DNA from: Magicicada septendecula
Taxonomy: Eukaryota; Arthropoda; Insecta; Hemiptera; Cicadidae
Direction of reading: 5' to 3'
DNA: 64,000 bases
Assembly (NCBI GenBank): GCA_034769895.1
Contig: CM068372.1
Span: 371,337,258 to 371,401,257, forward strand
A program made the position numbers and the translations under genes. The notes beneath the pieces were generated by a model. That model saw only the letters and a list, made by a program, of their open reading frames with translations. It was not told the DNA's origin and ran no database searches. Shown here in pieces: positions 21,371 to 36,269 of this stretch. Every line of letters starts with the position of its first letter. Within the stretch, counting starts at the first letter, position 1.

Positions 21371-24300
21371 TGTAATACAATATAATCGAGATTGAATTTT
21401 TTCTTTAATCAAGCCCCGCGATGGAGCGCCAATCTATATTATATCTTTTTTTATTATTAATAAGTATTTATATTTATAGTGATGTATTATTATTATTATA
21501 GATTCGTAGATAGTACGATAATGTTTTATAACTCTTCTTAGTGGATCTTCAATCACTTCTGCCCCGCGATGGAGCGCCAAGTTGTAACACAACACAACTA
21601 TTATATTATAGATGTATGTAGGAATAGTAGATATAGTGGTGTAGTAGTGTAATTGCAGATACGCACCGGTATCTACGATAATGTTGTTTTTTATAAAACG
21701 TTTTAATTACAATTATTATGGTTATTAGTGTGATTGTATGGTCGAATGGGTGCGTATTAATGGTTCACTTCTTTGATTTAAAATGTTTCGCGCACTCCGT
21801 TATATACCTCCCTCACTTACCACACGTGGATATTTTAGTCCTGTTCAGTGACAGTTCCGCTGAAATACATACACTTTACATACAAATAAATATTCAGGTT
21901 GAATATTCCCTATGGTTATCATACACAATATAAGTGATATAATATCTAAATAATGTTCTGAATTATTAGAACTATTTAAACTCTTCCGCCACTTTTGGTA
22001 GAACTGACTAAGAGTAAATGAGCTAATCTAAATTTGAAATGATACTCTTTTTCAATGGTAATAAAAAGTTTATTAACAATTCAAGGTATTATAAAATTTT
22101 GGAACAATTAACAATCAGTTGCTAATAACCTTTTGTATAATAATTACAATTAATAAAAATTAAAATAAGACTCTTCTTCGTCTCAAGGCTGGTAAACCTG
22201 TTAGTTGTACAATAGTTTAATTTTAAGAGGTTATGTCCTCTTGTATCAGTGAATTACCATGTTCGTATGGTTCTTTTAGGTAGCATGATACCAGGTACAA
22301 GATGTAATATTAATAATGATATAAAATGAACAATAATTAATAACAAACAAACAAATATAAAAATCGAAAATTAGTACCATATATCTGATAGTTATGGTAT
22401 TATCGTACGCGGGAATGCGCACGCAGTCTATAGTACTCGTTTGACAATTATCAAGCTCGTTGGCTTGCCAGTTAAAATGTATTACCTTATTTTAATAATT
22501 CACTTTGAGAATTATTTACTTGCAAGAGAAAAATTTATTAAAAAACTCTTGTTATTATTTCCATCTGGTTTGGATTTTACTTGAGAACAGACTTGTAACA
22601 GAGAAATTGGCAAGTTACCGTTACGACTCTAAGGTTATCTTATAACGGGTATTGTTATAATGGTTAATTATTTTTTAACATTTATTATTTCTTAATCTAA
22701 ATATAAACACATTATTCGTAATAGTTTGATGTGTCATTATCAGTATTATATTTATTCTTTCGCATAAAAGTTAAAAACGTTTACGTTAAAATATCGAAAT
22801 AAAATCAAGAAAACAACTTTAGTCAATTTAGCGACTATTAGTATTGCTCGTATTTGGTCATAAATGCTTCAAATATAATTCCTTTAATTATGATAAATAA
22901 TTAAAATATTTATTCAATATATTAATAATTGCGAATTAATACTTTCATTAATTCTGATAATTCAATCATCGTTTTTGATACTTCGCTTTTTACTGATTTG
23001 CGTAGTATCAACATTATTTATTTACGAAAATATTATTTCTGTTTCAATGTTATTAAATAAAAAGAATTGTACTCCCTGTTTTTTATCTTTCACAACACTC
23101 GGAAGTACGATTGATATTATACACTAATCGTACTTAATGTATACACTCCGCACGCACATTTCACTCGTTTATGTTGGTGTAGTTTAAAGGTTATGTGTGT
23201 GTTGATTTACTTATGTCTGTCGCGCACAATTCAAAAATTAAACTTCTTCATATCGGCGAGTGACGTGACCTCTCCGTCGAAAGACTGATCGTGAACTGTG
23301 ATGCTTCTTCGAAGCGTCTCTGGCTCGTCTGCCCAATGTTCATTCATTCGATTGGTTGACAAAACTATACTCTCTAACCCAAAGCACTTTGTTTTCTTAA
23401 AATATTTAATTTTTTACCAAATTTGGCTTTTGCGTTTGAGGCTTTGTGACGTCAGCACTGGTACAAAAAATAGTTGAAAAGTTTAAAATCACAATAACTT
23501 TCTTAATCTATGTCTTATCGTTAAATGGTTAGTTTCAGCAAATTGCGGACATCCTGCGCTTTAATTTAAGTTCAAACAAGATCATTTTCCGTTCATTACT
23601 TCTATCACTATAACGATTTTATTAATTATTTATGGTGCATCTTATATTTATAAGTCTATTACACCAAATTTAATTATTTATACTAAAACACTTTTTAAAT
23701 AAACACTCTGAGTCCATATCTCAACTGGTTTAATTCAAAACTTGGGAATTATTGTTCCCTAAACAACATCTCGTTATGGCGTCTTTGGGCGTCCATATTT
23801 GATTTTCCATAAATGTATTTAAAACTAATTTTTCTTATTTAATACTAGTAATATTGCAATCTAATAATACTAGAAACGTCTATTTACATAATTTTACACT
23901 AGAATATATGTACATGGCTGTATTTAATCTACTATTTACATTGTTTTAGTCCTCTCCTATCTCTCTTATACAATTGTTACCTTATTTCTGGTTTTTTCTA
24001 TATAAATTAAATCATGTACTATTTGTAATTAGTGTACACTCATTGTACCTAATTCTCTACATATAATGGTTAGCTTTTAGCTATCTCAGAACCCTTCAAT
24101 TTCTCAGTAATTGGTCTGTTTACATTGTGTCATAGCATGGTAGTCATTTATTTTTGTTAAAACAATAATTAAATTGTTATTGTTACACTTGGTTTGGGTT
24201 TCCAAAGTAGTATCAGACATTATTCTGATTCTTGATAATATTTTCATCTACTTTTAACTAAGTTTATATGTTACATTTTGCATATAAAACTTGCTCTTCA

Positions 24301-25885
24301 TCGTTTGTTTACATATGGATTCCTCCATCATTGTCATTTGGTTTTTAATTATTTATATAGAAAATGACTGTTTTCATGGTCATAGTCTGTTCTCAAAGTA
24401 GCATTAGGTTTCCCTCTTACTACTGGTAACACTCTTTACAATCTTTATTCAAGCTTTAATACAGTATTTTGCTTAACTAGTTGGTTATACAATGTTTCTG
24501 CTTACTTTTGGCTATGTGTTCTTAGTTAGCTAGTTTACAATATTTTTGTTACAAAACTGTTATCATTATGTTCAGAATCTGTTCTCACAGTAGTACCAGA
24601 TGTTTATCTCACTACTGGTAATACTTTCATTAACATTGGTATTTGTTTTGATATTGTATTTTGTCTAACTAAATTGGCATACTAGGCTCTATTTCTTCTA
24701 TCTCTGTGCCATCATATTTGATCTGTTTTATTTACATTGTGTTGCAATATAATACACTGTCTATTAGGATATATTATTATTTATAACAAATTCTTGATTG
24801 ATATCATAGTTGATGGTCATTTATTTACTTTAACATGTATGATTTTCTGTTTCATAGGTGTCTTTCCTATGGGGTTATGTAACAATGTACAACATGTTTT
24901 AATGCAGCATTTTGGTTACTACTAACATGACTTCAGTATGGTATCTTACTATAATATTTTAATTGTTTTGTTACACATGTTTACACAACTTCTTCTTAAA
25001 CAATAACACAAATCTTTTTGTATTAATTACAATGTTTCTCTGGTCATTGGTTGAATTTAATTCCTGTCACTTTGTTTGATACATAACAAAGGTTTTTTAT
25101 TTATTGTCAGTTCTCTATGAACAATAATATAATTGTTCGATTTTATTCTATTCTGGTGGTCTTATGATTATCTGTATTGATCACAATCTTTATTAAATTA
25201 GTCACACTAATTGTCTGTGTATACTTGACTATTTAATTCTTGCTGCTTTCACTATGAAATTAACATATTTTCTTACACTATAAACCTTATCACTGGAATT
25301 GTTTGTGTGGCTTATTCAGTTGAAATTAGTTAACTGGTCACAGGTTTCACATTTATATTAAGTATTCACTGTAATTGTTTGTGGTTCCTTAAATGTTAAA
25401 CACTGGTTTTCTTTTCATATTTGATAATCACTATTCCTTTGGTTACTATTATAATTCTAGTACACTTGGTTTATGCTGAGTCCTTGCATGGTCTATCCAT
25501 TTTCTTCTCTCTTCATGGTACGTTTCCTTGTCCTTCTTCTTTCTTCTTCTTCAATATTTTCATTGTAGTCATTGTCTTCATTTGTTTCCCTCGCTGTTGG
25601 AGTTTATTGGTCCTTATTTTGTTGGTTCCCCTCACTGTTGGATCCTATTGGGTCTGGTTACTGATATTTTTGTTTTGGCTCATGGTCATTTTCTTTCTTC
25701 ATTTCGTATTTGATGTTGCTATGTTAATATTATCTTCCTCATCGTTGGATTTTTATATTAATATATTTGTAGATACACATTTTTATACACATTGGTTTAT
25801 TTATATAGACATACTTCCATGCTTTTCTCTTACTTGACGTTATATTAGCTTATTTTATGTAACTACCATATTTGGTAACGTTACA
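21371..25885 (-). mobile_element. Giant solo LTR, 4.5 kb
   Basis: Begins TGTAATACAA (21371) and ends GTAACGTTACA (25885), with a 4-bp duplication ATAT on both sides (21367-21370 and 25886-25889). The empty site 'gaatattgtgtc' is intact in the paralogous PLE copy at 15351-15362. It contains no convincing ORF. The right end and several internal blocks resemble the LTRs of 36487-54489 and 26680-34374. Minus orientation is inferred from that resemblance and from the PBS-like sequence next to TTGTAAC. Confidence 0.85.
21413..21580 (-). repeat. Two identical 20-bp primer-binding-site-like repeats in the LTR
   Basis: GCCCCGCGATGGAGCGCCAA occurs exactly at 21413-21432 and 21561-21580. On the minus strand each contains TGGCGCTCC, shaped like a tRNA-primed binding site. 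The second is followed by 'gTTGTAAC', an LTR-like start. The true PBS of the related 26680-34374 element (31861-31878) has the same pattern. Confidence 0.75.
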
Positions 25886-25889
25886 ATAT

Positions 25890-26189
25890 TGTGTCATGTT
25901 TTGTATTGATTTGTATTTGTTCTGGTATTAGTTTGTTTTGTGTTTTATGTTTGTATATTTGTAAATGTTCCCAAATGTTCATTATGGTGCCTTTGTGTGG
26001 TATATGTTTTATTAGTGACACATTGGTTATGTCTGGGAATTCATGTCCTTTGTTTATTGCATGTGTGGCTAAATTGGATTTATACATTTCTGGTTTTTTG
26101 TATGCGTTTAGGTGTTCAAAATAACGGTTTTTCAGCTGTTTTTTTGTTTGTCCTACATACATACATCGGTGTTCATGTCCTTTGAACAC
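25890..26189 (-). pseudogene. PLE GIY-YIG endonuclease remnant, left arm
   Basis: Translates to the GIY-YIG nuclease region: 'CMYVGQTKKQLKNRYFEHL' (core tyrosine, Gly-Gln-Thr, then the Arg...His segment) and 'SNLATHAINKGHEF'. In PLEs this domain nicks target DNA. The frame is interrupted at 25889 by the LTR insertion. The last codons belong to the PLE palindrome, and the rest of the C-terminus is found at 21167-21370. It is 5'-truncated near 26189, where the inverted copy begins. Confidence 0.85.
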
Positions 26190-26660
26190 CTAAACGCATA
26201 CAAAAAACCAGAAATATATAAATCAAATTTAGCCACACATGCAATAAACACAGGACATGAATTCCCAGACATAACCAATGTGTCACTAATAAAACATATA
26301 CGACACAAAGGCACCATAATGAACATTTGGGAAAATTTACAAATATACAAACATAAAACACAAAACAAACTAATACCAGAACAAATACAAATCAATGCAA
26401 AACATGACACAATATTCAAAGCACTCAACATCGAAAATACACAAAATACAAATACATATACCACAATCACACACAATAATTCAACTTTAAAATACCTAAG
26501 ACCAACAAACAACGTTAAAAGCATCCAGCAGCCAACACACAAATACTTCACCAGACACAAGATCGTGAAGGCTGAAGATGAGAGCACGGGAGCTCTCGAA
26601 ACATGTCCAAATAAGGAAAAATAACATCTTGAGGTAAATTTAGTAATAAATATTAAATGT
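26174..26660 (+). mobile_element. PLE family A, right arm of the second inverted pair
   Basis: Inverted copy of the left arm. Homology starts around 'tttgaacacctaaacgcata' (26174) and runs to the 'aacatcttgaggtaaattt' end near 26642, then AT repeats. It encodes the C-terminal part of the GIY-YIG protein open to 26624, starting within 'FEHLNAYKKPE' and ending in a short basic tail. No RT and no N-terminal nuclease core remain in this arm. The spacer between arms is about 50 bp. Confidence 0.85.
26570..26608 (+). ncRNA. Hammerhead ribozyme motif inside the PLE coding end
   Basis: CTGAAGA core, stem II GAGAG with CTCTC, GAAAC, ACATGT then C. It lies within the open reading frame (which ends at 26624), so ribozyme and C-terminal codons overlap. 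One T fewer than the sister copies after ACATGT. Confidence 0.65.
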
Positions 26661-26679
26661 AATATATATATATATATAT

Positions 26680-29172
26680 TGTAAAAACTTTATTATAGAT
26701 GTCCTCGTTTTCGTTTAAGCCCCACGTTGCAGGCGGCAATTTGTAAAAAACTCGATATCTCTCCTTAAAGCCTCGCTGTTGTAAATCAATTTAGTACCGA
26801 ACTACTTGTTAATTATGTGAGGACGTATGTTATAGTGTATGATACCAGCTGGAGACGTCAAATTGTAAAGAAATCTTGTCTATGGGTGTAATTAGTTATA
26901 AGAGACTCCTGTGTAACAAACGCCAAGTAATACGTTGTAGGTGGCGATTCGTAACAATTAAAATGCTGTTACCTGGTTTAATTAATATGTTATTAACTAA
27001 TATACCTTTCGGTTGTGACCGGTGAAACCCTCAGAACATAGATTATTAAGCCAACAAAATTAGAATTATGTTCCTGAATTTATAATGGTATTATTCTATA
27101 GACTTAACTTAGTTCTCAGTGGTTGTTTAATATGAGCAATATATATGGAGTATTTACTGAATGTAAGTGGTATTTGTTTCAACCCTAGTCACTCAATGAT
27201 AAAAATTTTATTCAAATTTAGTATTAAAAAACCAGTTAGTTCAGCAATCTCCCGTCCCACCAGCTGCAAACTTTAAGCGCTGTTACTAGAAATAAGTGTA
27301 CTTATAGGTTAGTTGTTCGGAGTGTTTGTATCAATCTGTTTATAAATTATTACACCAACTACATATAGTATTTTCTCTGCAATGACTAAAACGTTATCTC
27401 ATACAACAAATGTACTTTATTTATTTTTCTCTGATATTTAACAAGTTACGTTGTCTCAGACAAACAATAAGACGATCCAATCGACTATCCCAACATATAT
27501 CGATTCTTAATTATTCAAACTCTAAAAACATATACTCTTGAAAATAATGACAAATAATTCTTATCCCAGGGTTCGTATAGTTCTTTGAACCATTAGTAAG
27601 GCCAGGTAAAACGCATAATTAAGGTTGTTCAATTTACAAAATAATATTATTTACTTAAAATACAGTGGAATGAAAATAAGTTGTTTTTTACCAAACCGAC
27701 GAAACTTCGGCTGGCGGTGAATGTTTGTCAACAGTGTATCTGGCCAAAATGCGGGTTATCTCGTCTTCCTCCAGTGGAACTGCTCTGATTTTCAATAAAA
27801 TTGATGATGGTGTGTACTGGTAAATCCTCAGGAGATCTTCTGGCTTCTATCCTTCTTTTGCGGTCTTCACAAGTCTTGGTCCCAGTGAATTGGAATTAGG
27901 ATCTCAGCTTCTGCTGCCAATGAAGGTTATTTCGTCCAACCGAGTCTTCTGTATTTCCAATAATCCCGTTAATTCAGGTTTTAACTCTTTACTAGTCTTC
28001 GATTTATAGCATGAAATGGTTTAATACCAAATTCAGCGGAATTATTTAGTGAATGAGGTGAGACGCTTTCAATTCTCTTTTATTGTATTCATTGATAATT
28101 TAGAGGGTTATTTAATTTGTATGATTCATTAACATTCAAGTATAATTGTTTTGCAAAAATGCTTTTTCAATTTGGATATATATTTCCTTTATATTTATTC
28201 ATATATTTTAAATATATCGGTCCATCTCAACCTAATAGCTTGTAACAATCAGAACGAATTAATTCAAAATCAACAACTTCTGTACATTTCAGTTGCCTTA
28301 ACAACCACGTTTTTTCTATATCCTTGAGCCGGCATTATAGAATATTACTACTTCTTTCCAATAAAATACTCCATGCTTGTATTAATATTAAATCACATAA
28401 AATTCTCCCCTAACCTTCCTTACTAAACAGTAAATGTTTCACCAGAGTTTCGTTGGACTGGGTTTACTAAAAAGGTATTAATTTCCTTTCACTAATATGG
28501 AATTTAGGCCTATAGATTCATTTACAACCATTATAACATTATTTGGTTTTTTTAACTTAATTTTCTTTTTTACCTGACCTACTGTACAATTAATTATTGG
28601 TTACATAGTTAATTACATGAATTTTAATTTACTGGTGGTTATTTGTTTTTATATTAATTAACTGGTTCTGGAACCCTTTATTAATTTATGATATAATTGT
28701 CAGAACTACTTGTTAGACTTGAAACACTGGTCACACTCCTGATCCAGTTTATAAACATTAATTAGAATAACAGTATTTTTCAATTTTATACAATACTGAC
28801 AACTTAGTACAGTGCCTAACATTGGTAACTATACTGGGCTGTATAAAAACAAATCTAATATAAATATAAACATAATTATTGATTAAGTATTATTATCAAA
28901 CAACATCATTTCATTTTTTAACATTTTCAACATACAATATAAATACTCTGTAGACCTTAACATGTCACAGTACAAAACAAACATTTCATTACATCCAATC
29001 ATTCATTGGTCTGGCTCTTTTACATTTAATATTAGTCATTGCCTCCTTTTTACTTGAGGTACTTCTCAAACACATGAACTATTGAACAACCTTAAGTCAG
29101 GGTATGGTCCTTGACCATATTTCATTCAATCTTTTATGTAACGTTGGGGAACCTCAACTATGTTACGTTACA
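26680..29172 (-). mobile_element. 3' LTR of the 26680-34374 element
   Basis: Near-identical to 31882-34374. Its U5 end (26680 onward) contains repeated 'TTGTAAA' starts, preceded by 'ggcggcaa' or 'gacgtcaa', which resemble the PBS-LTR junction. Confidence 0.93.
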
Positions 29173-30445
29173 TAACACCCCCCCCTTCGAAATAAGTTTA
29201 TTTTGGTATAAACAAAGTTTAGCAAGAAATAAACTTCTAACTTGTATCTGGCCAATTGGTTTCCTATTTATAGTACTTTTATATTTCATAATTATCCGTT
29301 ATATTATTATCATTTCTTCGTTCCTTCTTAAAATCAATTATTTCCCAAGTTTAAATCTTATTTCTATAATCATTCTTGTGACGTTCTTTATTAATTATAC
29401 ATTTTGGATCTGGTTTTATTTAATTCTCTATATTTATTTGTGAGTTTTCCCTCTAATATTTAATTTTCCTAAACCTCCCTAACATTATAACTGGAATCGA
29501 ATCGGTGGTGCTCTATCGGCTAACCAATTACCGTCGTCCATTACATACTTTCTGGGATCAGAGGAACATCATCTCTGCCCAATTAAATGATTGCTGGAAT
29601 ATTCTACAGTCAATCTTCATTAATAAACCTCGTAAGGTAGTCATCATGTGACTTTCAATAAAATAATAAATAATAATCATATTCTAGGGATTATTCACTG
29701 TACTTTAACTCAGATCATATTATTTCTTCATATTAATTCTTCCTTCTATTATACACTTTTCCTCTCCAATACTTGGCTATTTTATTGACATTTATTAATT
29801 GGTTTTTTACGGATAATTCTTAACCATTTGTTTTTTTTTTTTTCTTTTCTTGTGATCCTTTTGATGGTTCCATTTTGGCTTCTTCATTCTCTTATCTTCC
29901 TTGGCTCATATTCCTTTATTATCAATACAGCTGGTTATGAGATTTTGGTTAGTACTATACATTACATTATGTAGTTATATTCTTCTGGCACAATCATTAT
30001 TATTCTTTTTACATTCTAAATTACATTTCTCACTATTATGTTACATTAGATAAACTCATTTCGTCTTTTGGTTTTGATGATTTTTATTAGGTTGAATCAG
30101 TGTTTTTTTTTTCATATTAGTTTAAAGCAATTTCTTCTAAATTGTATAGTAAGGTGTTCTTACTTATTTTTCGAATTTGGTTGTTTTTTTATCTTCAAAA
30201 TTCTCTTTCTTATATACCTCATAAATTGTTTTCTTAGATACTTGTGTGTAAGTTGAGCTTACTTCATTTTTTTGAATTTTGGGGTATTTATCCTCTTTAT
30301 TTTAAATTATACTGTTTCTGAATAATTATTGAGTAAGTTGTTCTTACGTCCTTTGGAATTTTGGGTTTTTTTATTTACAATGGGTTGCTTGGTCCTGTAT
30401 CCATAAAATCCGTCCCCTTTCTTTTATATTCTGTTTGGAATCTGT

Positions 30446-31792
30446 TTAACCGTGGTCCATTATTTCCTCTATACTGGTTGTTCGGGTCTCTCTAGTGTAT
30501 AGAGTTATTTCTGTCCTTGTGACATATCTCATTATTGTACAGTTCTTGCCTCTTGTCACTATAAAATTGTCATTTATAGTCAAGCTCATCATCGTCCTTT
30601 GAGCTGATTCTTCTGTACTGTCTCTTAATGGTTCTGATGGTTCATACATAAATTCCATAAGTCCTCCATGCTCCTTAGTTAGTTTTGGCCTTTTTGGTCC
30701 TTCTAGTCCATCTGGGAATTCAAGTGTGGTTCGTTTAAAGTTTCTTAATTGCCTTACTTCTCTGGGTTCCGCAATTGGTCTATTATGTAGCTGAACCAAT
30801 CCCCTTTTAATCATTTCTAATTCTTCCCGTATATTTATTAATTTCCTTTTACACATTTGTCTTATTCTCACTATCTTCATTTCATCATGAACCCGTTCTA
30901 TTCTTCCGGTTCTATCAATTGGTATCTTGTTAAATTTTTCTTGGGTCTTCGCTTGTATGTTTCCTATTTGAGTAATTTTGGTCTCTACTTCTACTCTGAG
31001 TTGCATGATGGGTTCATCTGTCTTTTCCAGATCCACCTTAATTTCATTTATTTGCTGTCTTACCTCCACTTCATAGCTATCAACTCCTTTGCTCCGTGTT
31101 TCATTGACAATTATAATACTTCCATTGATGACTTCCCTCAATGCTAGGCCTTGTTCATTGATGATTTGCCGCAACTCCTTATTATGGTTTTCAATTTTCT
31201 CATCCATTCATTTGGTATTCTCCAGAATCTGCCTCAAACTCTCATCATTCCTGTCAAACCTTTTATTAATTTGCTTGATTAAATTTTCGCTCAAAATTTC
31301 GTTTTGTTTTCTTGAGTTCTCATTAATACTGTCTATTTTATTTTCCAGCTTTTCTGAATTTTCATTTATACTGTCTATCTTTTCATTGATTTGTCTAAAA
31401 TCGGCCTTCAATCGTTCATTATTTTCATTTATGGTTTGCCTTAAAAGTTCACTAGTACTTTCCTTAATACTGTCTATTTTTTCATTAGTTTATCTATTAT
31501 CTTCTTTGATACTGTCTATTTTTTCATTAGTTTGTCTATTATCTTTGATTAATTCCCATAATTTTTGTAAATCTAGGCCTCCTCTGGCTTCCTCTTTATC
31601 TGGTTGGTCCCCTTGGGCATCTTCTTCCACTATTTCCGTTTCCGTATCCATAACTATTTCGGTTTCTTCTGTATCACCTGTCTGTTGATCCATTTCACTG
31701 TCCGTGACTAATTCTATTTCTTGTTCCTGTCCACCTTCTTCCTTCTCCTTCTCTTCTGCCCTCTTCTTCGATCTGCCTCTGGTATTATGCAT
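30446..31792 (-). pseudogene. Gag-like coiled-coil ORF with two nonsense mutations
   Basis: A single frame of about 448 codons is split by stops near 31490 and at 31208-31210 (TGA). The first stop looks like CAA to TAA, because the preceding repeat reads 'NRQTNEKIDS' where this one has a stop. N-terminus: basic (RGRSKKRAEEK), then a strongly acidic stretch. Middle: repeated 'NEKIDSI' units with heptad spacing, predicting a long coiled coil. C-terminus: charged, ending in a motif 'MRYVTRTE...ETRTT...EI.D.G' that recurs at the end of the ORF at 48911-49885. There is no zinc knuckle, protease or RT. Position straight after the PBS and the coiled coil suggest a structural, gag-type role, but I do not recognise the family and the function is inference. 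Confidence 0.75.
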
Positions 31793-31860
31793 TCCTGTGC
31801 CTCTAATGGTTGCCTGCTCAAGTTAAGTAACAAATAATATGATTTTTTACTTAACTAAAG

Positions 31861-31878
31861 CCCACTCATTGAGCGCCA
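31861..31878 (-). promoter_or_regulatory. Primer-binding site of the 26680-34374 element
   Basis: On the minus strand TGGCGCTCAATGAGTGGG begins three bases after the LTR end (31882), the normal place for tRNA-primed minus-strand synthesis. The tRNA was not identified. Confidence 0.75.
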
Positions 31879-31881
31879 ATT

Positions 31882-34374
31882 TGTAAAAACTTTATTATAG
31901 ACGTCCTCGTTTTCGTTTAAGCCCCACGTTGCAGGCGGCAATTTGTAAAAAACTCGATATCTCTCCTTAAAGCCTCACTGTTGTAAATCAATTTAGTAAC
32001 GAACTACTTGTTAATTATGTGAGGACGTATGTTATAGTGTATGATACCAGCTGGAGCCGTCAAATTGTAAAGAAATCTTGTCTATGGGTGTAATTAGTTA
32101 TAAGAGACTCCTGTGTAACAAACGCCAAGTAATACGTTGTAGGTGGCGATTCGTAACAATTAAAATGCTGTTACCTGGTTTAATTAATATGTTATTAACT
32201 AATATACCTTTCGGTTGTGACCGGTGAAACCCTCAGAACATAGATTATTAAGCCAACAAAATTAGAATTATGTTCCTGAATTTATAATGGTATTATTCTA
32301 TAGACTTAACTTAGTTCTCAGTGGTTGTTTAATATGAGCAATATATATGGAGTATTTACTGAATGTAAGTGGTATTTGTTTCAACCCTAGTCACTCAATG
32401 ATAAAAATTTTATTCAAATTTAGTATTAAAAAACCAGTTAGTTCAGCAATCTCCCGTCCCACCAGCTGCAAACTTTAAGCGCTGTTACTAGAAATAAGTG
32501 TACTTATAGGTTAGTTGTTCGGAGTGTTTGTATCAATCTGTTTATAAATTATTACACCAACTACATATAGTATTTTCTCTGCAATGACTAAAACGTTATC
32601 TCATACAACAAATGTACTTTATTTATTTTTCTCTGATATTTAACAAGTTACGTTGACTCAGACAAACAATAAGACGATCCAATCGACTATCCCAACATAT
32701 ATCGATTCTTAATTATTCAAACTCTAAAAACATATACTCTTGAAAATAATGACAAATAATTCTTATCCCAGGGTTCGTATAGTTCTTTGAACCATTAGTA
32801 AGGCCAGGTAAAACGCATAATTAAGGTTGTTCAATTTACAAAATAATATTATTTACTTAAAATACAGTGGAATGAAAATAAGTTGTTTTTTACCAAACCG
32901 ACGAAACTTCGGCTGGCGGTGAACGTTTGTCAACAGTGTATCTGGCCAAAATGCGGGTTATCTCGTCATCCTCCAGTGGAACTGCTCTGATTTTCAATGA
33001 AATTGATGATGGTGTGTACTGGTAAATCCTCAGGAGATCTTCTGGCTTCTATCCTTCTTTTGCGGTCTTCACAAGTCTTGGTCCCAGTGAATTGGAATTA
33101 GGATCTCAGCTTCTGCTGCCAATGAAGGTTATTTCGTCCAACCGAGTCTTCTGTATTTCCAATAATCCCGTTAATTCAGGTTTTAACTCTTTACTAGTCT
33201 TCGATTTATAGCATGAAATGGTTTAATACCAAATTCAGCGGAATTATTTAGTGAATGAGGTGAGACGCTTTCAATTCTCTTTTATTGTATTCATTGATAA
33301 TTTAGAGGGTTATTTAATTTGTATGATTCATTAACATTCAAGTATAATTGTTTTGCAAAAATGCTTTTTCAATTTGGATATATATTTCCTTTATATTTAT
33401 TCATATATTTTAAATATATCGGTCCATCTCAACCTAATAGCTTGTAACAATCAGAACGAATTAATTCAAAATCAACAACTTCTGTACATTTCAGTTGCCT
33501 TAACAACCACGTTTTTTCTATATCCTTGAGCCGGCATTATAGAATATTACTACTTCTTTCCAATAAAATACTCCATGCTTGTATTAATATTAAATCACAT
33601 AAAATTCTCCCCTAACCTTCCTTACTAAACAGTAAATGTTTCACCAGAGTTTCGTTGGACTGGGTTTACTAAAAAGGTATTAATTTCCTTTCACTAATAT
33701 GGAATTTAGGCCTATAGATTCATTTACAACCATTATAACATTATTTGGTTTTTTAACTTAATTTTCTTTTTTTACCTGACCTACTGTACAATTAATTATT
33801 GGTTACATAGTTAATTACATGAATTTTAATTTACTGGTGGTTATTTGTTTTTATATTAATTAACTGGTTCTGGAACCCTTTATTAATTTATGATATAATT
33901 GTCAGAACTACTTGTTAGACTTGAAACACTGGTCACACTCCTGATCCAGTTTATAAACATTAATTAGAATAACAGTATTTTTCAATTTTATACAATACTG
34001 ACAACTTAGTACAGTGCCTAACATTGGTAACTATACTGGGCTGTATAAAAACAAATCTAATATAAATATAAACATAATTATTGATTAAGTATTATTATCA
34101 AACAACATCATTTTATTTTTTAACATTTTCAAGATACAATATAAATACTCTGTAGACCTTAACATGTCACAGTACAAAACAAACATTTCATTACATCCAA
34201 TCATTTACTGGTCTGGCTCTTTTACATTTAATATTAGTCATTGCCTCCTTTTTACTTGAGGTACTTCTCAAACACATGAACTATTGAACAACCTTAAGTC
34301 AGGGTATGGTCCTTGACCATATTTCATTCAATCTTTTATGTAACGTTGGGGAACCTCAACTATGTTACGTTACA
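31882..34374 (-). mobile_element. 5' LTR of the 26680-34374 element
   Basis: 2493 bp, same termini as the left copy. Differences from it are mostly single substitutions plus length changes in T-runs. Confidence 0.93.
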
Positions 34375-34378
34375 ATAT

Positions 34379-36180
<1,802 letters not shown>

Positions 36181-36269
36181 TGTCTTCTGGAAAAAATGTA
36201 TAAAATCATAACACTTACAACTGACACTCATGCAACAAAAAGCAAGCCCAAAGCATCTAAGTTTACCTG

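Larger units (their letters stand above)
26680..34374 (-). mobile_element. Non-autonomous LTR retrotransposon with 2.5 kb LTRs
   Basis: Two 2493-bp LTRs (26680-29172 and 31882-34374) start TGTAAAAACTTT and end GTTACGTTACA on the plus strand, differing at roughly 15 positions. The target duplication is ATAT (26676-26679 and 34375-34378), in the AT tract beside a PLE. Internal region 29173-31881: polypurine tract next to the left LTR (plus-strand C-run 29177-29184), PBS next to the right LTR, and one gag-like ORF. No protease, RT or integrase is present, so mobilisation must depend on another element's enzymes. Confidence 0.93.

Noticed and set aside
26680..34374. Possible endogenous retrovirus
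   Set aside because: Only a coiled-coil gag-like ORF is present. No protease, RT, integrase or envelope signature was found on either strand.
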